From: Ixodes scapularis | Taxonomy: Eukaryota; Arthropoda; Arachnida; Ixodida; Ixodidae | NCBI RefSeq assembly: GCF_016920785.2 | Contig: NW_024609846.1 | Span: forward strand, 105,390,831 to 105,454,830 | Direction: 5' to 3' | DNA: 64,000 bases | In this document: positions 9,949 through 20,892 of the stretch, in pieces | Layout of the letters: each line of letters begins with the position of its first letter | How positions within the stretch are numbered: the stretch's first letter is position 1 | Notes under the pieces: generated by a model | What the model saw: the letters and a program-made list of their open reading frames with translations, nothing else | Databases searched by the model: none | What the model was told of the DNA's origin: nothing | Translations under genes and position numbers: made by a program

Positions 9949-11345
9949 TTATGGCGAATTCCACTGGGCGTTTTGGAGCGCGCCGGGATCGACTTTTCTG
10001 GAGGGAGCCTATTTCACTGGGCGATCGGGATCGAGATCGACGTGTTTCACTTGTCGTTTTGGATTAGCTCCCGCTCCAGATCTCGATCTGGATCCGAGAA
10101 AAGTCGCTCCCACGATTTCGGCGGATTCAACCGGAAGCCAGCCGGGCCAGCCCTCGGCGAACACACGTGACTTCCTTTCTCGTGGGGCATCTCGCCTGAT
10201 CTCGCCCATCTCGCCTCAGAAGAAGAAGCACGTCGCGGGCTGGGCTCCTAGATTGTCTCGACATCAGAGGAATTCGTATTGGCCCCTTGCTTACCCCTTG
10301 GCTCGACAGCCGGTTCGTTTTCCAGGAAGGAGAAGAGAAGGTATTTGCCGCGCTACGGGCATTCCGGCAATCTTTGCTAGAAGCGCCTGAGCCATTCCTG
10401 CTGCTCGTGTGTCGAACACGTGTTAGCGCCGCGATTGCGAAAACGTCTTCGAAACGACCGCGGCGGCCGCGGAAAGGGGATTCCCGGGCAGTTGAATGAC
10501 GGGAAGGCATCCGCCGACCCTGGAGCAGTAATCATGTTCCACAGGGGATCCGTAGGCGGCGCGACCCCGTTCGGATCGTGTGCACCAGTCCGGATCTGGT
10601 CAACTGATCCCGGCGCGCTCCAAAACGCCCGTGGAATCCGCCATTATGGCGAATTCCACTGGGCGTTTTGGAGCGCGCCGGAATCGACTTTTCTGGAGCG
10701 AGCCTATTTGACTGGGCGATCGGGATCGAGACCGACGTGTTTCACTGGTCGTTTTGGATTAGCTCCCGCTCCAGATCTCGATCTGGATCCGAGAAAAGTC
10801 GGTCCCACGATTTCGGCGGATTCAACCGGAAGCCAGCCGGGCCAGCCCTCGGCGCACACACGTGACTTCCTTTCACGTGGGGCATCTCACCTGATCTCGC
10901 CTATCTCGCCTCAGAAGAAGAAGAAGCACGTCGCGGGCTGAGCTCCTAGATTGTCTCAACATCAGAAGAATTCGTAATGGCCGCTTGCTTACCCCTTGGC
11001 TCGACAGCCGGTTCGTTTTCCAGGAAGGAGAAGAGAAGGTATTTGCCGCGCTACGGGCATTCCGGCAATCTTTGCTAGAAGCGCCTGAGCCATTCCTGCT
11101 GCTCGTGCGTCGAACACGTGTTAGCGCCGCGATTGCGAAAACGTCTTCGAAACGACCGCGGCGGCCGCAGAAAGGGGATTACCGGGCAGTTGAATGACGG
11201 GAAGCTATCCGCCGATCCCGGAGCAGTGGTCATGTTCCACTGGGGATCCGTAGGCGGCGCGACCCCGTTCGGATCGTGTGCTCCAGTCCGGATCTGGTCA
11301 ACTGATCCCGGCGCGCTCCAAAACGCCCAGTGGAATTCGCTATTA
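9949..11345. mobile_element. Tandem pair of Harbinger-like MITEs sharing one TTA
   Basis: Unit 1 is 9952-10643 (692 bp) and unit 2 is 10647-11342 (696 bp). They are near-identical direct copies. Each starts TGGCGAATTCCACTGGGCG and ends with its complement (CGCCCAGTGGAATTCGCTA or a variant); the inverted ends reach about 33 bp. TTA is present at 9949-9951, 10644-10646 and 11343-11345, that is, on the left, between the units and on the right. TTA duplications are a PIF/Harbinger hallmark. The ORFs inside (for example 10127-10510 minus) have no transposase motif. The pair sits inside the P-like transposase. Confidence 0.75.
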
Positions 11346-12353
11346 GAAAGAATCTCTCGGAGTGTGTACACCGCATACCCTCCAAAGTAGTACAACACCT
11401 GTCTATCGGTTTCCTGTAGTACAGGGAGACTGAACTCCTCTGGGAGCACAGGTTGTGCTTCTCCAGGAGCCTGGCTTGTGTTGAGAGGAGTCAGAGACTC
11501 CCCAACGAACGTGCTGTCAGCTTCCTCATAGCTGGATCCCGAAGCATAGTTAAGAAACTGTGCGACACTCACAGTCTTCAACGTGTTCCGAAACTGTTCT
11601 GGCGTCTGAAATATTGCAAGCGTCCGTATGGCGGAGAAAAGTTCTCCAGACAGCCTTGGGAGAGTTGTCCAGTTATGACGAAATGATAGCCCACTTAGAG
11701 AAAAACCTCGTGCAGCTCCAGCACGCAGCTCGTTGAGAGCACTGCTCCAGATTACAACGGCTTCAAAGGCTCCATCTGGGGGCCATCTTTGATCACCCTT
11801 CTGTTCCGATACAAGGTAATCATTTTCAAATACTTAATTGCGTTCTCATAAATTTCCATGTAAGCTTGGCCGAGTGCCATCTGTGGAGATCGATTTGACA
11901 TCAAATCAAACCGCTTCCTCATATTGTCGACAAACCATGCCGTTGTCAACGCCTGTCTGTTCCAGTGCTCGTGCTCAACAAGGTACCGGAGAGCAGCTGC
12001 CGTGTCTCGGTTGAGGACCATCATGGCAACATCCACCTTCATTGACGAAAATTGGCCCGGTTCGAGAGCTTCGTTTGTTAGGTTGGTGGCCAACTTATGC
12101 TCCCTTTCCGAGTCACGGCGAGCAGGTTGCCGAACAACCTGGACGTTAACCTTGTTTGTCGGCAACTCAAAGTTTTCCGCATTGTCATCTGGTATAATGA
12201 CTTGATATTTTAACCATAATGACCTGATTTTTCAGGAGATGAGGAACGTCCGCCATGAAGTACAGTGTTGTTTCTTGATTTCCGGGACACACGGACATTT
12301 GTAATTCAGGCAGTGAGTCGTGCCGTTGTAGATTCCGTAGGCATTCCACACAT

Positions 12354-12391
12354 AGCGATATAGGTTCCTTCTTCAGGGAACCTATATCGCT
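12354..12391. repeat. Perfect 15-bp inverted repeat inside the P-like transposase
   Basis: AGCGATATAGGTTCC (12354-12368) and GGAACCTATATCGCT (12377-12391) with an 8-base loop. It falls directly after the TSDIGS motif, where the encoded LKKEPISL does not resemble the family. It looks like a local inverted duplication. Confidence 0.6.
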
Positions 12392-13344
12392 TGTCACGCA
12401 GTGAACTTTAAGGCCTATCGCGCTAGCCTTCTCAGTGATGCTTTTTACAGCATCAGCACACAGTTTTTTTGTCGGATTATTTAGTGTTGAGGTATTAGGG
12501 CAACAGTTTGTTTCCATCTGAATCCAAGCCCAGACAGCATAAACACCAAGGACTGTGTTGCTTTTGAATCACCCTCTGGCATGGTGGAGTGCGCAAAGAA
12601 GCCTCCCGTGCGGCCGTCATAATCCAACCTTGGTGAAATTGACATTTTATTCATTGTGAGGGCACCGTGCCTCTCGATATCCGTCATTTGGCTCACTTTC
12701 ACAGATAGCTGTTGAAAGACCTCATCTAGAATCTCTGAAGACGGCGACGAAGCGTGTAAACCGAAGGAAGTGGAAACGACTCGTATATCAAATCTAGACC
12801 ACTGTTTCCACAAGACAATCACAGTTTGAGTCCCTTTTTTAGTTTTGCATTGTCCCATTTCTGTACCCGCGTTGACTTTTCCCTAGCATTTTGAGCTGGC
12901 ATGAAGTCATGCACCGTGTCAGTTTTGTTATGAGAATGCTGTTCTTTTTAAGGGATAATGTCTTGTTGATTGCAGTTTTCTTTTGGCGTTGGAGTGTTGC
13001 GATCCTTGCGCGGAACAGCTCCAGGATGTTGGGGTCCACCTCAGCAGGAGAACCAGGTCGCTGCAGGCCTGATGGCCCTGGCTGCTCGATGTCCGATGGG
13101 TTTGGAGCCTTCAGGGGCATGTCCTGCCTATTGTCTCCCGAAGAGCTTGCAGGCTCTGTGCCCTTTTGCGATGGAGCACCAGGAGGAGCAGGTGGTAGGG
13201 CTGTCAATATACGCGTGGAGAAAAAGATAACATGGATACCATTGAACAATCTCCGACGCCCCATAAACCTCCGCTTTTATTGCTAAGAACAAAATTTGTA
13301 TGAAGACAGCTCCCAATTATTGTTTTACTTTATATTAAAGCGCC

Positions 13345-13640
13345 GCTCTTAGGCGCCCATTTCCGGCTTGAGCGGCGTCGCCGTCACCGTCGGCGTAACC
13401 GCGCGATGACGATGAGGATGACGTCACCAAGATGACGTCATCGTCATTGTCACTGATGACGTCACACGTGACGATGATGATGAAGATGACGCTAAATTCC
13501 CGGCTAAATTTAGCGGAAAATATTTCCCCGCTAAATATAGTAGGAAAAATTTCTCCACTAAATCGAGTGGAAAAAATTCCTCGCTAAAGTTAGGGGAAAA
13601 AATTGCCCCGCTAAATTCCCGCCAAATTTTCACGCGATGC
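13345..13640. repeat. CTAAATTTAG palindrome-rich repeat, copy 1
   Basis: A GC-rich lead (TAGGCGCCCATTTCCG, CGTCGGCGTAACC) is followed by TGACGTCA-like words and then about six copies of a short unit CCCGCTAAATTTAGCGGAAAA, variably decayed. The locus at 39440-39800 has the same lead and the same unit. It is non-coding and of unknown superfamily. Confidence 0.6.
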
Positions 13641-14830
13641 TTTCACTAAAGATGTGTATTTGCTCCGACTTGCGTTAAACACACGTCGATCCACACCCTG
13701 TTATTATTGGGGGACTTTCCACCTTCTCCCCACAGTACCCTTCCCTCCACCTCCTCAAGAGATGCGCTCTAATTCAGCCTTACAGAGGATTGTAAACATC
13801 TTTCATTTTTTTTACATACGGTATTTCCTGATAAAAAACAAATCAAACTAATATCAGCAATGCATTGCATAAGAATGTAAAGCTGAAGATCCCAGAAGTC
13901 ATTTGTACTGTTTGAAGCTCCCTGATTGTGCATTCATCTAGTTTCTTTACAGCACTATGTTTCTAATTTATTGGTTGTGATAAAAAATTAGTTTATAAAT
14001 TCTATTATTTTTATGTATGAAGATGTGCCAAAGGCGGCTTACTAACTCTCAGATATCTGACTTCTGTTTCCTCACCGCATGTGACTGTGGAAAAGAGAGT
14101 AGGAGAAACCCTAACCGACCGGTATACAGTCGGCAATTTTCTGGTGGTAAAAATAAGAATATAAGCCCTGCCTCATAGAATTACCAGCCTAAGGTAAATA
14201 AATAAATAATGAAATGGAGGAAGATTATGTTGGTTGAAGTCAAGATTTAAAGGGCCATCAAAGAAGTTTCAGAGATCATCTTTTCATGATGATAATGCAA
14301 TCTACATGCTCTAATCACTCTGGAAAATCCAATATTACAATCTTGCGTTCCACATCTTTATATTAAAAAAGTGCTCAAGCATTGCAACAAAACATATTAA
14401 TCTCAAAAAAAAAAAAAAGCAACGAGTGCTTATGACTAAATGACAAATGACGGATCTGGTGTTTTCCTTTCGAATCAGTCTGTGGCATGGTGGAGTTTTC
14501 CGACCGATGTATTGCGCTCAGCAGCCAATTGCAAGCGACGGTTACGCAATTTTCCGTCTGGCTGATAGCCTCACAGCAGGTAAGCCGCTGCTTGCGATTG
14601 GCTGCGGAGAGCCTAAGATTGGTAGGAAAAGAAAAGGCAAAGCCATCACTTCTGCTTTCCTTATGATCACTTCGTTGCCCTCATTCTTTTCGGGGTCAAA
14701 ATGTCTTGTAGGAGTGCTTGAGCTCTTTTTAAAGCAGCAGCTTCATAGAGCCAACCAAGCTCAGAAGCCGTGTAAGCACTAAATGTGTAAGAAAGTCTGT
14801 CTGGTAGACGTTAAATCATATTTTTTTTTT
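13641..14830. other. No recognisable gene; A+T-rich
   Basis: Low-complexity A+T-rich sequence with an A-run at 14406. An inverted pair GCAGCCAATTGCAAGCG / CGCTGCTTGCGATTGGCTGC lies at about 14522-14606 and suggests a MITE core. The 111-codon frame 14447-14782 spans that inverted repeat and is not convincing as a protein. Confidence 0.4.
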
Positions 14831-14834
14831 GTAA

Positions 14835-14925
14835 AATATTTTCCGGTGACTGGCGATCGAACCTCGGTCAACGACGTGTAATGCGAGCGCGTTGCTGTCT
14901 TAGCTACAAACTCCAAAACGAGGGA
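14835..14925 (-). mobile_element. tRNA-like SINE head
   Basis: Read on the minus strand, TAGCTAAGACAGCAACGCG resembles an A box and GAGGTTCGATCGCC is a good B box, about 35 bases apart. The stems do not close as a tRNA, and a T-tract flanks it. It is best read as a decayed tRNA-derived SINE fragment. Confidence 0.4.
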
Positions 14926-14949
14926 ACGGTACGAGTAAACGCATTCTTA

Positions 14950-15368
14950 CTTCTATAGAGGGCCTCCAATGACTACGACACTGGACGACATCCCACGGTG
15001 GTTTTACACCAATATCACCACTAACAAGACAACGAAGCTTCCCTAAGCGACCAGCCAGCTCCAACCCCTGAGACCAGCATTCCTCAGGGCCAATCTGTGG
15101 TCTACACGGACGCGGCAGTTCTGCCGCGGGGAGGACGGGTCGTTTCGTGAGCCCATCACACCCCGGGATTCAAGCCACCTTTAACTACAAGTCGGCAGAC
15201 CAGACTCTTTGTTACTAGAGCTTCAAGCCACACACGACGCGATCAAAGCTGTCATCAGTCTTTCAGACATCAAGGAAGTCCACATATACACTGGCTCGCT
15301 TAATGCAATTCAGCATTTGAAACAAGTTGCCCAGACGCTACAAATATGTCAGCAGATACACATACTCA
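14950..15368 (+). pseudogene. I-type LINE RNase H, N-terminal half (decayed)
   Basis: In one frame the translation gives VYTDAAVLP, then a stop, then LLLELQATHDAIKAVISL and VHIYTGSLNAIQHLKQ, which matches the first part of an RNase H domain (YTD with the first acidic residue, ELxA, then YTDSxxAI). The third acidic residue is Gly (YTGS), so activity would be lost. The homology stops where the 15371-17491 repeat begins. Confidence 0.6.
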
Positions 15369-15370
15369 CC

Positions 15371-17491
15371 AGTGGCGGATCCAAGGGGAAGGGCGGTAGG
15401 GGCGATCGCCCCCCCCCCAAACGCCTCGCCAGGCAACCCCCCCTCCCCCCCCCCCCCCCCCGGGGTTCTCCATCAGCTCGAAGAAGAAACGTAGGCAATC
15501 GACGCGAGAAACAAAAGATTAAAACAGCGGTGGGTGGACGCGCCTGCTGGGCGCTTCCAAAGTGGGGTTTATCTCCGTCAAGGTCACGGTACGTCTTCCC
15601 GACAGGGACGGCGCCAGGAGTTTCGAAGTGGAGAGACAGTGGGGAGGCGCACCAAATATCGGGGTCCTCGACTGCAGGCACACTTCTAAACAAGGCCAGC
15701 ACGTCGAGCACGGGGGGAAAATACCTTCAACATATCTAGTCCCCTTTCCCTCTCTCTCTGTCTCCCTCTCTCTCTTTGGGAATTGTCTGCGAAAAATTTG
15801 TGCCTTGAAAGCTCCCAAACGCAGACGCCAAGCAGCCTTCCTCAAGGGTAGCACATTATCCTTCCTCTCTAGCGGCCGCCTTTTCATCACTTTTCGTTTG
15901 ATGGTTTCTTCGTGGTTTTGGGCTTGTCTTTTGGCATGTCATTTTTGGCTTGCTTTGAGATGCTGTCGCCCACGGGCTCACTAAAGGTATCTTATTGGCA
16001 CGGTGTGCTCATTGCCAAGGGAAGTGCGGAGGGGACGTACCGGGAGGAGACGTTCCAGGGGGGGGGGGGGATGCAGCTTGTACAAGTTCTCAACTGAGAG
16101 AGGAAGCAAATGCTCTGGGTACAGTGTAGTCTGGGTCTAAGCTTCTCCTGAAGACGCTCCGGACTTCGCCACGGCCTTGCCTTAAACATAAGCCCGCCTT
16201 CGTCCTCGCCTCCATCCCTCACTGGGGATCAGCGTCGCAGCGCGGAATACAGAAAGAAGCCGACGAGCGCCAGAAGGGTGAGATGTTTCCTCTAATGGGC
16301 TTCATACTGCCTGCGGTACGACTTCTCGTGGCGGAAAGCTAATAAAAGAAAGATAAATGGTACGAGCACTCTAAAGGCTGGAGGCTGCTTACACGGGGTC
16401 CTCAAGCCGACGCCGTAGGCATTTATTTGGATACAATGCCGTTTCAACTTAGGGCGGCGGGACATATTTTAGGAAAGGCGCCCGCTACCCCTTGTCTCCC
16501 CTTGGCGCCGTCTTTTCCAGTTAAACGCGGCTTCTGTGGATTGACGGCAGAGCTTCCGCGCGGCTTTGCAGGAGCGAATATGTGTGTGTCGAACGGACTT
16601 GGGGAAAACGAGCCCTTTCAAAGATGCGACTATACATAAATTAAATAGACAGTGCCTGTGCCCGTTCGCGTGAACACCGACTCCCAAATATCCATGCTGC
16701 AGTCGTGATCGGCCTTTAGCCCAGTTGAGATTCGCCGACCTTACAACCGCTCTGCCCTATCACATCTCTGCACCTGTCCTCTCGACCCTGACAAATGAGC
16801 TAGCTACCCAGAAACAAGTAAGTGTTCCTTTGATGCAGAAAATATCCACACGAAGTGCAATTGAATATAATTTGGAAGGATCCATTGCTGGTTTAAGGTC
16901 TTGTCTAAGTTCAAAAGTTATAGTTTTCGAACTATAACTTTGAACTATAACATTATGCTTCCAGAATTCTGCGCTCTGGACATTCCAAATATACGGCGAA
17001 CAACCGACGAACTTGAATGGCAGCGTTCGTTTCGCTCGCTGCGTCAACAGTGTTTTGACGCCGCGAGCAGCGTCGAAGCCGCCGGGCCATTTTTGTCGCT
17101 TGTTTGCAACGTACTCGCTCCGCTGATTTAAGCCGCTCTTCCCGTTTCCGCAGCAGTTGAGCACTAGCTCCAACCAGAATGTCTGCCAAGGCAATGTCTT
17201 TAAGCTGCCCTAAATCGACTGCTCACGTAGTGTCGGTCTGAAACCCATGATTCAGAAAGGATAGTGTCACCACAATTTTCGAAATACTTACATCTAGCGT
17301 GGTCACCAGAAAGGTTTTAATTTAGAGTTCATCCCCGACAGGTAAACCGATACAAAAGCTCTCAAGATCTATATTATGTTATCCGAGTTTAGTAAAAACG
17401 ACAACTCCACAAAAAATATAAACACTTCCCCCTCCCCCCGTTTTACACCGAGGAACCGCCCCCCCTAAAATGGAGGTCTGGATCCGCCCCT
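15371..17491. mobile_element. ~2.1 kb repeat with GGCGGATCCA inverted ends, inserted in a LINE
   Basis: Left end AGTGGCGGATCCAAGGG; right end, read inward, TAGGGGCGGATCCAGACC. Both are followed by G/C homopolymer-rich sequence (C-runs at 15411-15465, G-run at 16060-16071, GGGGGGG-type tract near 17445-17467). Internal features are a hairpin AGTTATAGTTTTCGAACTATAACT (16915-16938). The frames inside (for example 16760-17194 minus) show no transposase motif. The match of the ends and the LINE halves outside support one insertion, but an exact duplication was not found. Confidence 0.5.
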
Positions 17492-17549
17492 AGACTACAC
17501 CAGAAGTCAACCATCAGCATTAAAGTTTACTAAGTGCAGGGGCGTAGCT

Positions 17550-17965
17550 AGGACCATTGCAACCTTTTGGCTGACCACCATGTCCACCACACTGAGCCCT
17601 TACTTGACCTCCAATATGCTTCCCTCTTTTCTGATCCTCGGTCCGACCTCATTGCCCAGAAAACCTTCCTCCGACGGGACACACGCGCACTAATCCGCCC
17701 GTGTGTCTGCTCCCTTCCCCGTAATCTTTCCCGGGTGGAGGAAGTTTCTCTCCAGAGGCTTCGGGCTGGGGCTGCCCTAACACCTTCCGTTACCTGGAAC
17801 TGGAGGCACCCACCTGCCGACCCGGGATCCTGCCCAACTGTCCGGCCCCTGTGGCTACGGCGGATGCTGGTCATCTGCTGTGGCTTTGTTCCGGGAGCAA
17901 GACCACCCGTGAGAATATACTCAGCGAGGCCGGACTAAATGGTCACCCACAGGATTATTACACCT
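17550..17965 (+). pseudogene. I-type LINE C-terminal zinc finger region (frameshifted)
   Basis: One frame reads FLRRDTRALIRP and VSLQRLRAGAALTPSVT, typical of the region after RNase H. A second frame continues as CPAPVATADAGHLLWLC, a CxxC-H-C finger when read with the preceding CPN. A frameshift separates them at about 17810-17835. It has the same orientation as 14950-15368 and is probably the rest of that element. Confidence 0.6.
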
Positions 17966-17989
17966 AATGGGTGAATCACGACAAGTACT

Positions 17990-18840
17990 GAGTCACTCCA
18001 TGTCAAACGTCCCAGGCGTAGCGCTCGACCACCTCCGATTATCAACACAATGCTCGCCGTTTTTTCCCTTGCAACTGAAAAGACGGACAAGGGGAAGCGG
18101 CAGCAAACTCCGTTCTTTCTTTGGACCTAATCGTGCCAGCTATCGTCGCCGGTGGCGTGCTCTGCGGCGAAGATGCGTTAAGAAGCGACGCGGGGTAGTG
18201 GTGCGAGAGTTCAACTTCAAAAATTGTTTTCTCGCTTTAAACAAAAATTACTTTGATTCAACTTTCAGAATCAAAAGACAATCGATTGTTCTTCCAAACC
18301 AACCCTATTTTGTATTTTTACTTGAACCACCTCAGGGTGAAATAAACGGGTGTCTATGCGTCAAAACGGACTTTTTGGCAACTTCAGGATTTTTGTTTTT
18401 ACTGCGAGATATTTATTGAGTTCTTTAATTTTTTTAATATAAATTATATACCTGCAGGGCAGCCGGTAAAAGTTCTATGAAGTCCCCGGAGATATTAGAC
18501 ATTTTTTAGTAAAACAACAAAAATGCTAAAATTAAAAAAAATGAGTTAAAAAAAATTAAACAAAACTGGAAATCCGTGCAGATTTAAGAAAACAAGATAT
18601 TGTTGGGTGCTACATAGAAAATCTGATTTTTCATAAATTATGGAGTGATACCTAGTTTCACGTTATTTTTAAAACTTAAAACCGCGCTCACGCCATCAAA
18701 AAAATTTTTTTCGTCAAAAATATTTTAGGGCATGGCTACGGACAATGCGGCAAAAGGCCATGAATATTTCTTTTTTTTTTTTTCAGAAATCGAAGGTGAT
18801 CGAGCTTAACGTCTGGGACGTTTGACATGGAATGACAGAG
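17990..18840. mobile_element. Non-autonomous element with ~50 bp inverted ends
   Basis: Left end CCATGTCAAACGTCCCAGG continuing through GCTCGACCACCTCCGATT; the right end is its complement (GATCGAGCTTAACGTCTGGGACGTTTGACATGG). Total length about 850 bp. The interior is A+T-rich and holds no transposase; the 150-codon frame at 17967-18419 is not recognisable. It abuts the LINE remnant. Confidence 0.65.
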
Positions 18841-19442
18841 TAAGCTCTTTTAGAGTTTTCATGACCGATTGCGCCATATGTTGAGTTGGGACCAAACTTG
18901 AAGGACCGCTTGCTCAGTAAAATTCCGGCGCTGATTTCGTCCTTAACATATTGACGCTGTTAGGCAGATGTGCATGGGCGCAGCCATGACCGACATTCCC
19001 TTTCTCTTCCTATCATTTGGTACGCATCACTTTATTCCTGTGGTCGCAAGACAGGTTATTGAGTTCTGTACACAACAGCGTGATGTTCAAAAGGTTGCTT
19101 GGGGTTAATTCGTTATTAACTTATTACCCATTTTAGCGGCTGGGCATCTTATTGAGGTAACGGAAAGTCAGTTGTTGCGACTGGCTTCCGACGCTCGGAA
19201 AAAGGGTCGAACAAAACCTTTACCCTAGAAGTGCGCTACCAAGAACGTTGCACCATGGGCTAAACCAGGCCACACCCTCCGTGGGTCGTCTTTCCTTTGA
19301 TTAATTTTTACTTTAATTTATTGAAATAAGAATAATGTGAGACGATCAACGTTGGGGGTGTTAGTTTAATAATGCGACAACTCCAAGCTTCCACAGTGCT
19401 TTTTACCCCCACCATGACTATTGCACTTTGCAACTAATGATA
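18841..19442. other. No recognisable gene
   Basis: Anonymous mixed sequence between two MITEs, with no ORF, RNA gene or repeat that I can identify. Confidence 0.4.
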
Positions 19443-19610
19443 AAGGGGTATTCACACGAGGGAGAAATCCCGGGGATTTCTCCCCGGCACGCGCGCATCA
19501 CGAGATGAAAACGCGAGGCTTTTGCACATCGCCAAGCCTGACGTTTTCGTCGTGGGATGCGCGTGCCGGGGAGAAATCCCCGGGATTTCTCCCTCGTGTG
19601 AATACCCCTT
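19443..19610. mobile_element. Palindromic MITE family M2, copy 2
   Basis: 168 bp, AAGGGGTATTCACAC to GTGTGAATACCCCTT, nearly self-complementary. Its middle segment (CGAGATGAAAACGCGAGGC) is the reverse complement of that in the 5699-5870 copy, so the two copies are inserted in opposite orientation. Confidence 0.75.
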
Positions 19611-19744
19611 AAGCAACCAGGATCACAACTCGTGAAATTTCCTCGCGCTTTTCTTTCCTTTTTGCAGAAACCCGCAATCACTGTTGCGAGATAAAACTAC
19701 GCGAGATGATCAGTACTGCCCTGCCGTGTTTCTTCTTTTGCGGG

Positions 19745-20122
19745 GTCAAAAGGTGTAACGCTTGGCGCGTTGGACCTCTTGACCCATACTGAATATATTG
19801 ACTTGTGTATGGCGAGTCAGAAGGTCCAGCGCGTCAAGAGATCCATTAATGAGCCTTTTGACTCGATGGACCTTCTGACTCGTTGGATCTCTTGACTCGC
19901 CGTGGATCTTTTGACTCGTTGGACCTTTCGACTCGTTGGACCTCTTGACTCGCCGTGGATATTTCGACTCGATGGATCTCTTGACTCGTTGGACCTCTTG
20001 ACCCACATTGGATCTTTTGATTCGTGTCTGGCGAGTCAAAAGATCCAACGAGTCAAAATATCCATTATTGGACCTTTTGACTCGTTGGATCTTTTGACCC
20101 GTTGGATCTCTTGACCAGAAGC
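19745..20122. repeat. Minisatellite with ~17-18 bp units in both orientations
   Basis: Units such as GACTCGTTGGATCTCTT recur about 15-20 times. Most run one way, but two blocks (around 19812-19845 and 20030-20072) are inverted, for example GCGAGTCAAAAGATCCAACG. The translated frames across it (VKRSNES, SQKIH) are artefacts. Inverted tandem blocks recall the arms of foldback elements. Confidence 0.75.
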
Positions 20123-20332
20123 GAGCGGGGAAGGGGGTGTTAGGTTTACTAGGGAGCCGCGAGCCGCACTTTAACACACAAAGAGCTGCATGCGCCTCGC
20201 GAGCCGCAGCTTAGCAACCCCTGGCATAAATGGTACACAAAGAGCAGCTCGATGGTATCAGTGCCGTCGCTCTGCTGTTTCAGCACTTTGAAAATAGAGC
20301 TCTCCTGGCCTGGTAATCTAGCGAGAGAAGCA

Positions 20333-20353
20333 CACACACACACACCCACACCC

Positions 20354-20384
<31 letters not shown>

Positions 20385-20455
20385 ACACGCACACGCACAC
20401 GCACACGCACACGCACACGCACACACACACGCACACACACACACACACACACAGT
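20333..20455. repeat. (CA)n / (CACACG)n microsatellite with a C17-18 tract
   Basis: (CA)n from about 20333, a C-run at about 20352-20370, then (CA)n and (CACGCA)n to 20455. Pure simple repeat. Confidence 0.95.
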
Positions 20456-20892
20456 AATTTCTAATGGTAAAGGTTCGCAGCTCTCTGCCTGGTTTGGGGG
20501 TGACATGGAGGAAAATGACCTATAACCACCATTTAATGCGCAAGTCATTTTCGCAAACGCATAGGCAGGCTGGCGCCTCATATGGAGCCCATTTCCGCTG
20601 TGTTCAAGAACCTCGCACGACGAAAAACAAGTAATTGATCACTTGTAGGCTCATTCCATGATAATGTAGGGGTGTGCGGGTCCCGAATAATTGTAATCAA
20701 ATCAAATATTGATTTTAATCAAGGAAACAAGCCGAATAAATTCAATACTAAATTTATTTTACATGAGATCAAATGTTTACTAACTATCGTGCGAAAATAG
20801 CAGTGGCTGTGTATGATCTAGGGTCAAAGTCTCCTTTTGGGCAATAACGATGTTGCGGACCGTAAAATGACTGTTTACAAAAATATTTATAC

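Larger units (their letters stand above)
9755..13264 (-). pseudogene. P-element/THAP9-like transposase, decayed and interrupted
   Basis: Read on the minus strand, pieces lie in order along a P-type transposase. 13210-12839: Pro/Ser-rich linker then a coiled coil (ILELFRARIATLQRQKK), entered by a candidate splice acceptor (TATTGACAG) near 13204. 12858-12481: MNKMSISPRLDYD and SLVFMLSGLGFRWKQ, the first catalytic region. 12517-12185: HCVTSDIGS and YFMADVPHLLKNQ. 12165-11752: helical part. 11581-11346: YYFGGYAVYTLREIL. After removal of the inserted MITE pair (9949-11345) the frame runs on through KCHYVKWRVIMKYLTCRFHF at about 9845-9770. Neighbouring pieces are in different frames, so there are several frameshifts, plus stops. 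The usual D-E before M-S-I is N-K here, removing the likely first catalytic aspartate. No THAP domain was found next to it. Confidence 0.7.

Noticed and set aside
9779..9950. Host exon on the plus strand (open frame with EVLHDDPPFNIVAFREL and a GTGAGT donor)
   Set aside because: The opposite strand reads as the C-terminus of the P-like transposase, continuous across the inserted MITE dimer.
9932..11581. ORFs of 120-173 codons in 9.9-11.6 kb
   Set aside because: They repeat with the two MITE units and have no protein motif; the minus-strand one that includes real sequence belongs to the P-like transposase only left of the MITE.
19745..20177. Plus- and minus-strand repetitive proteins (VKRSNES-type)
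   Set aside because: They are translations of a minisatellite.
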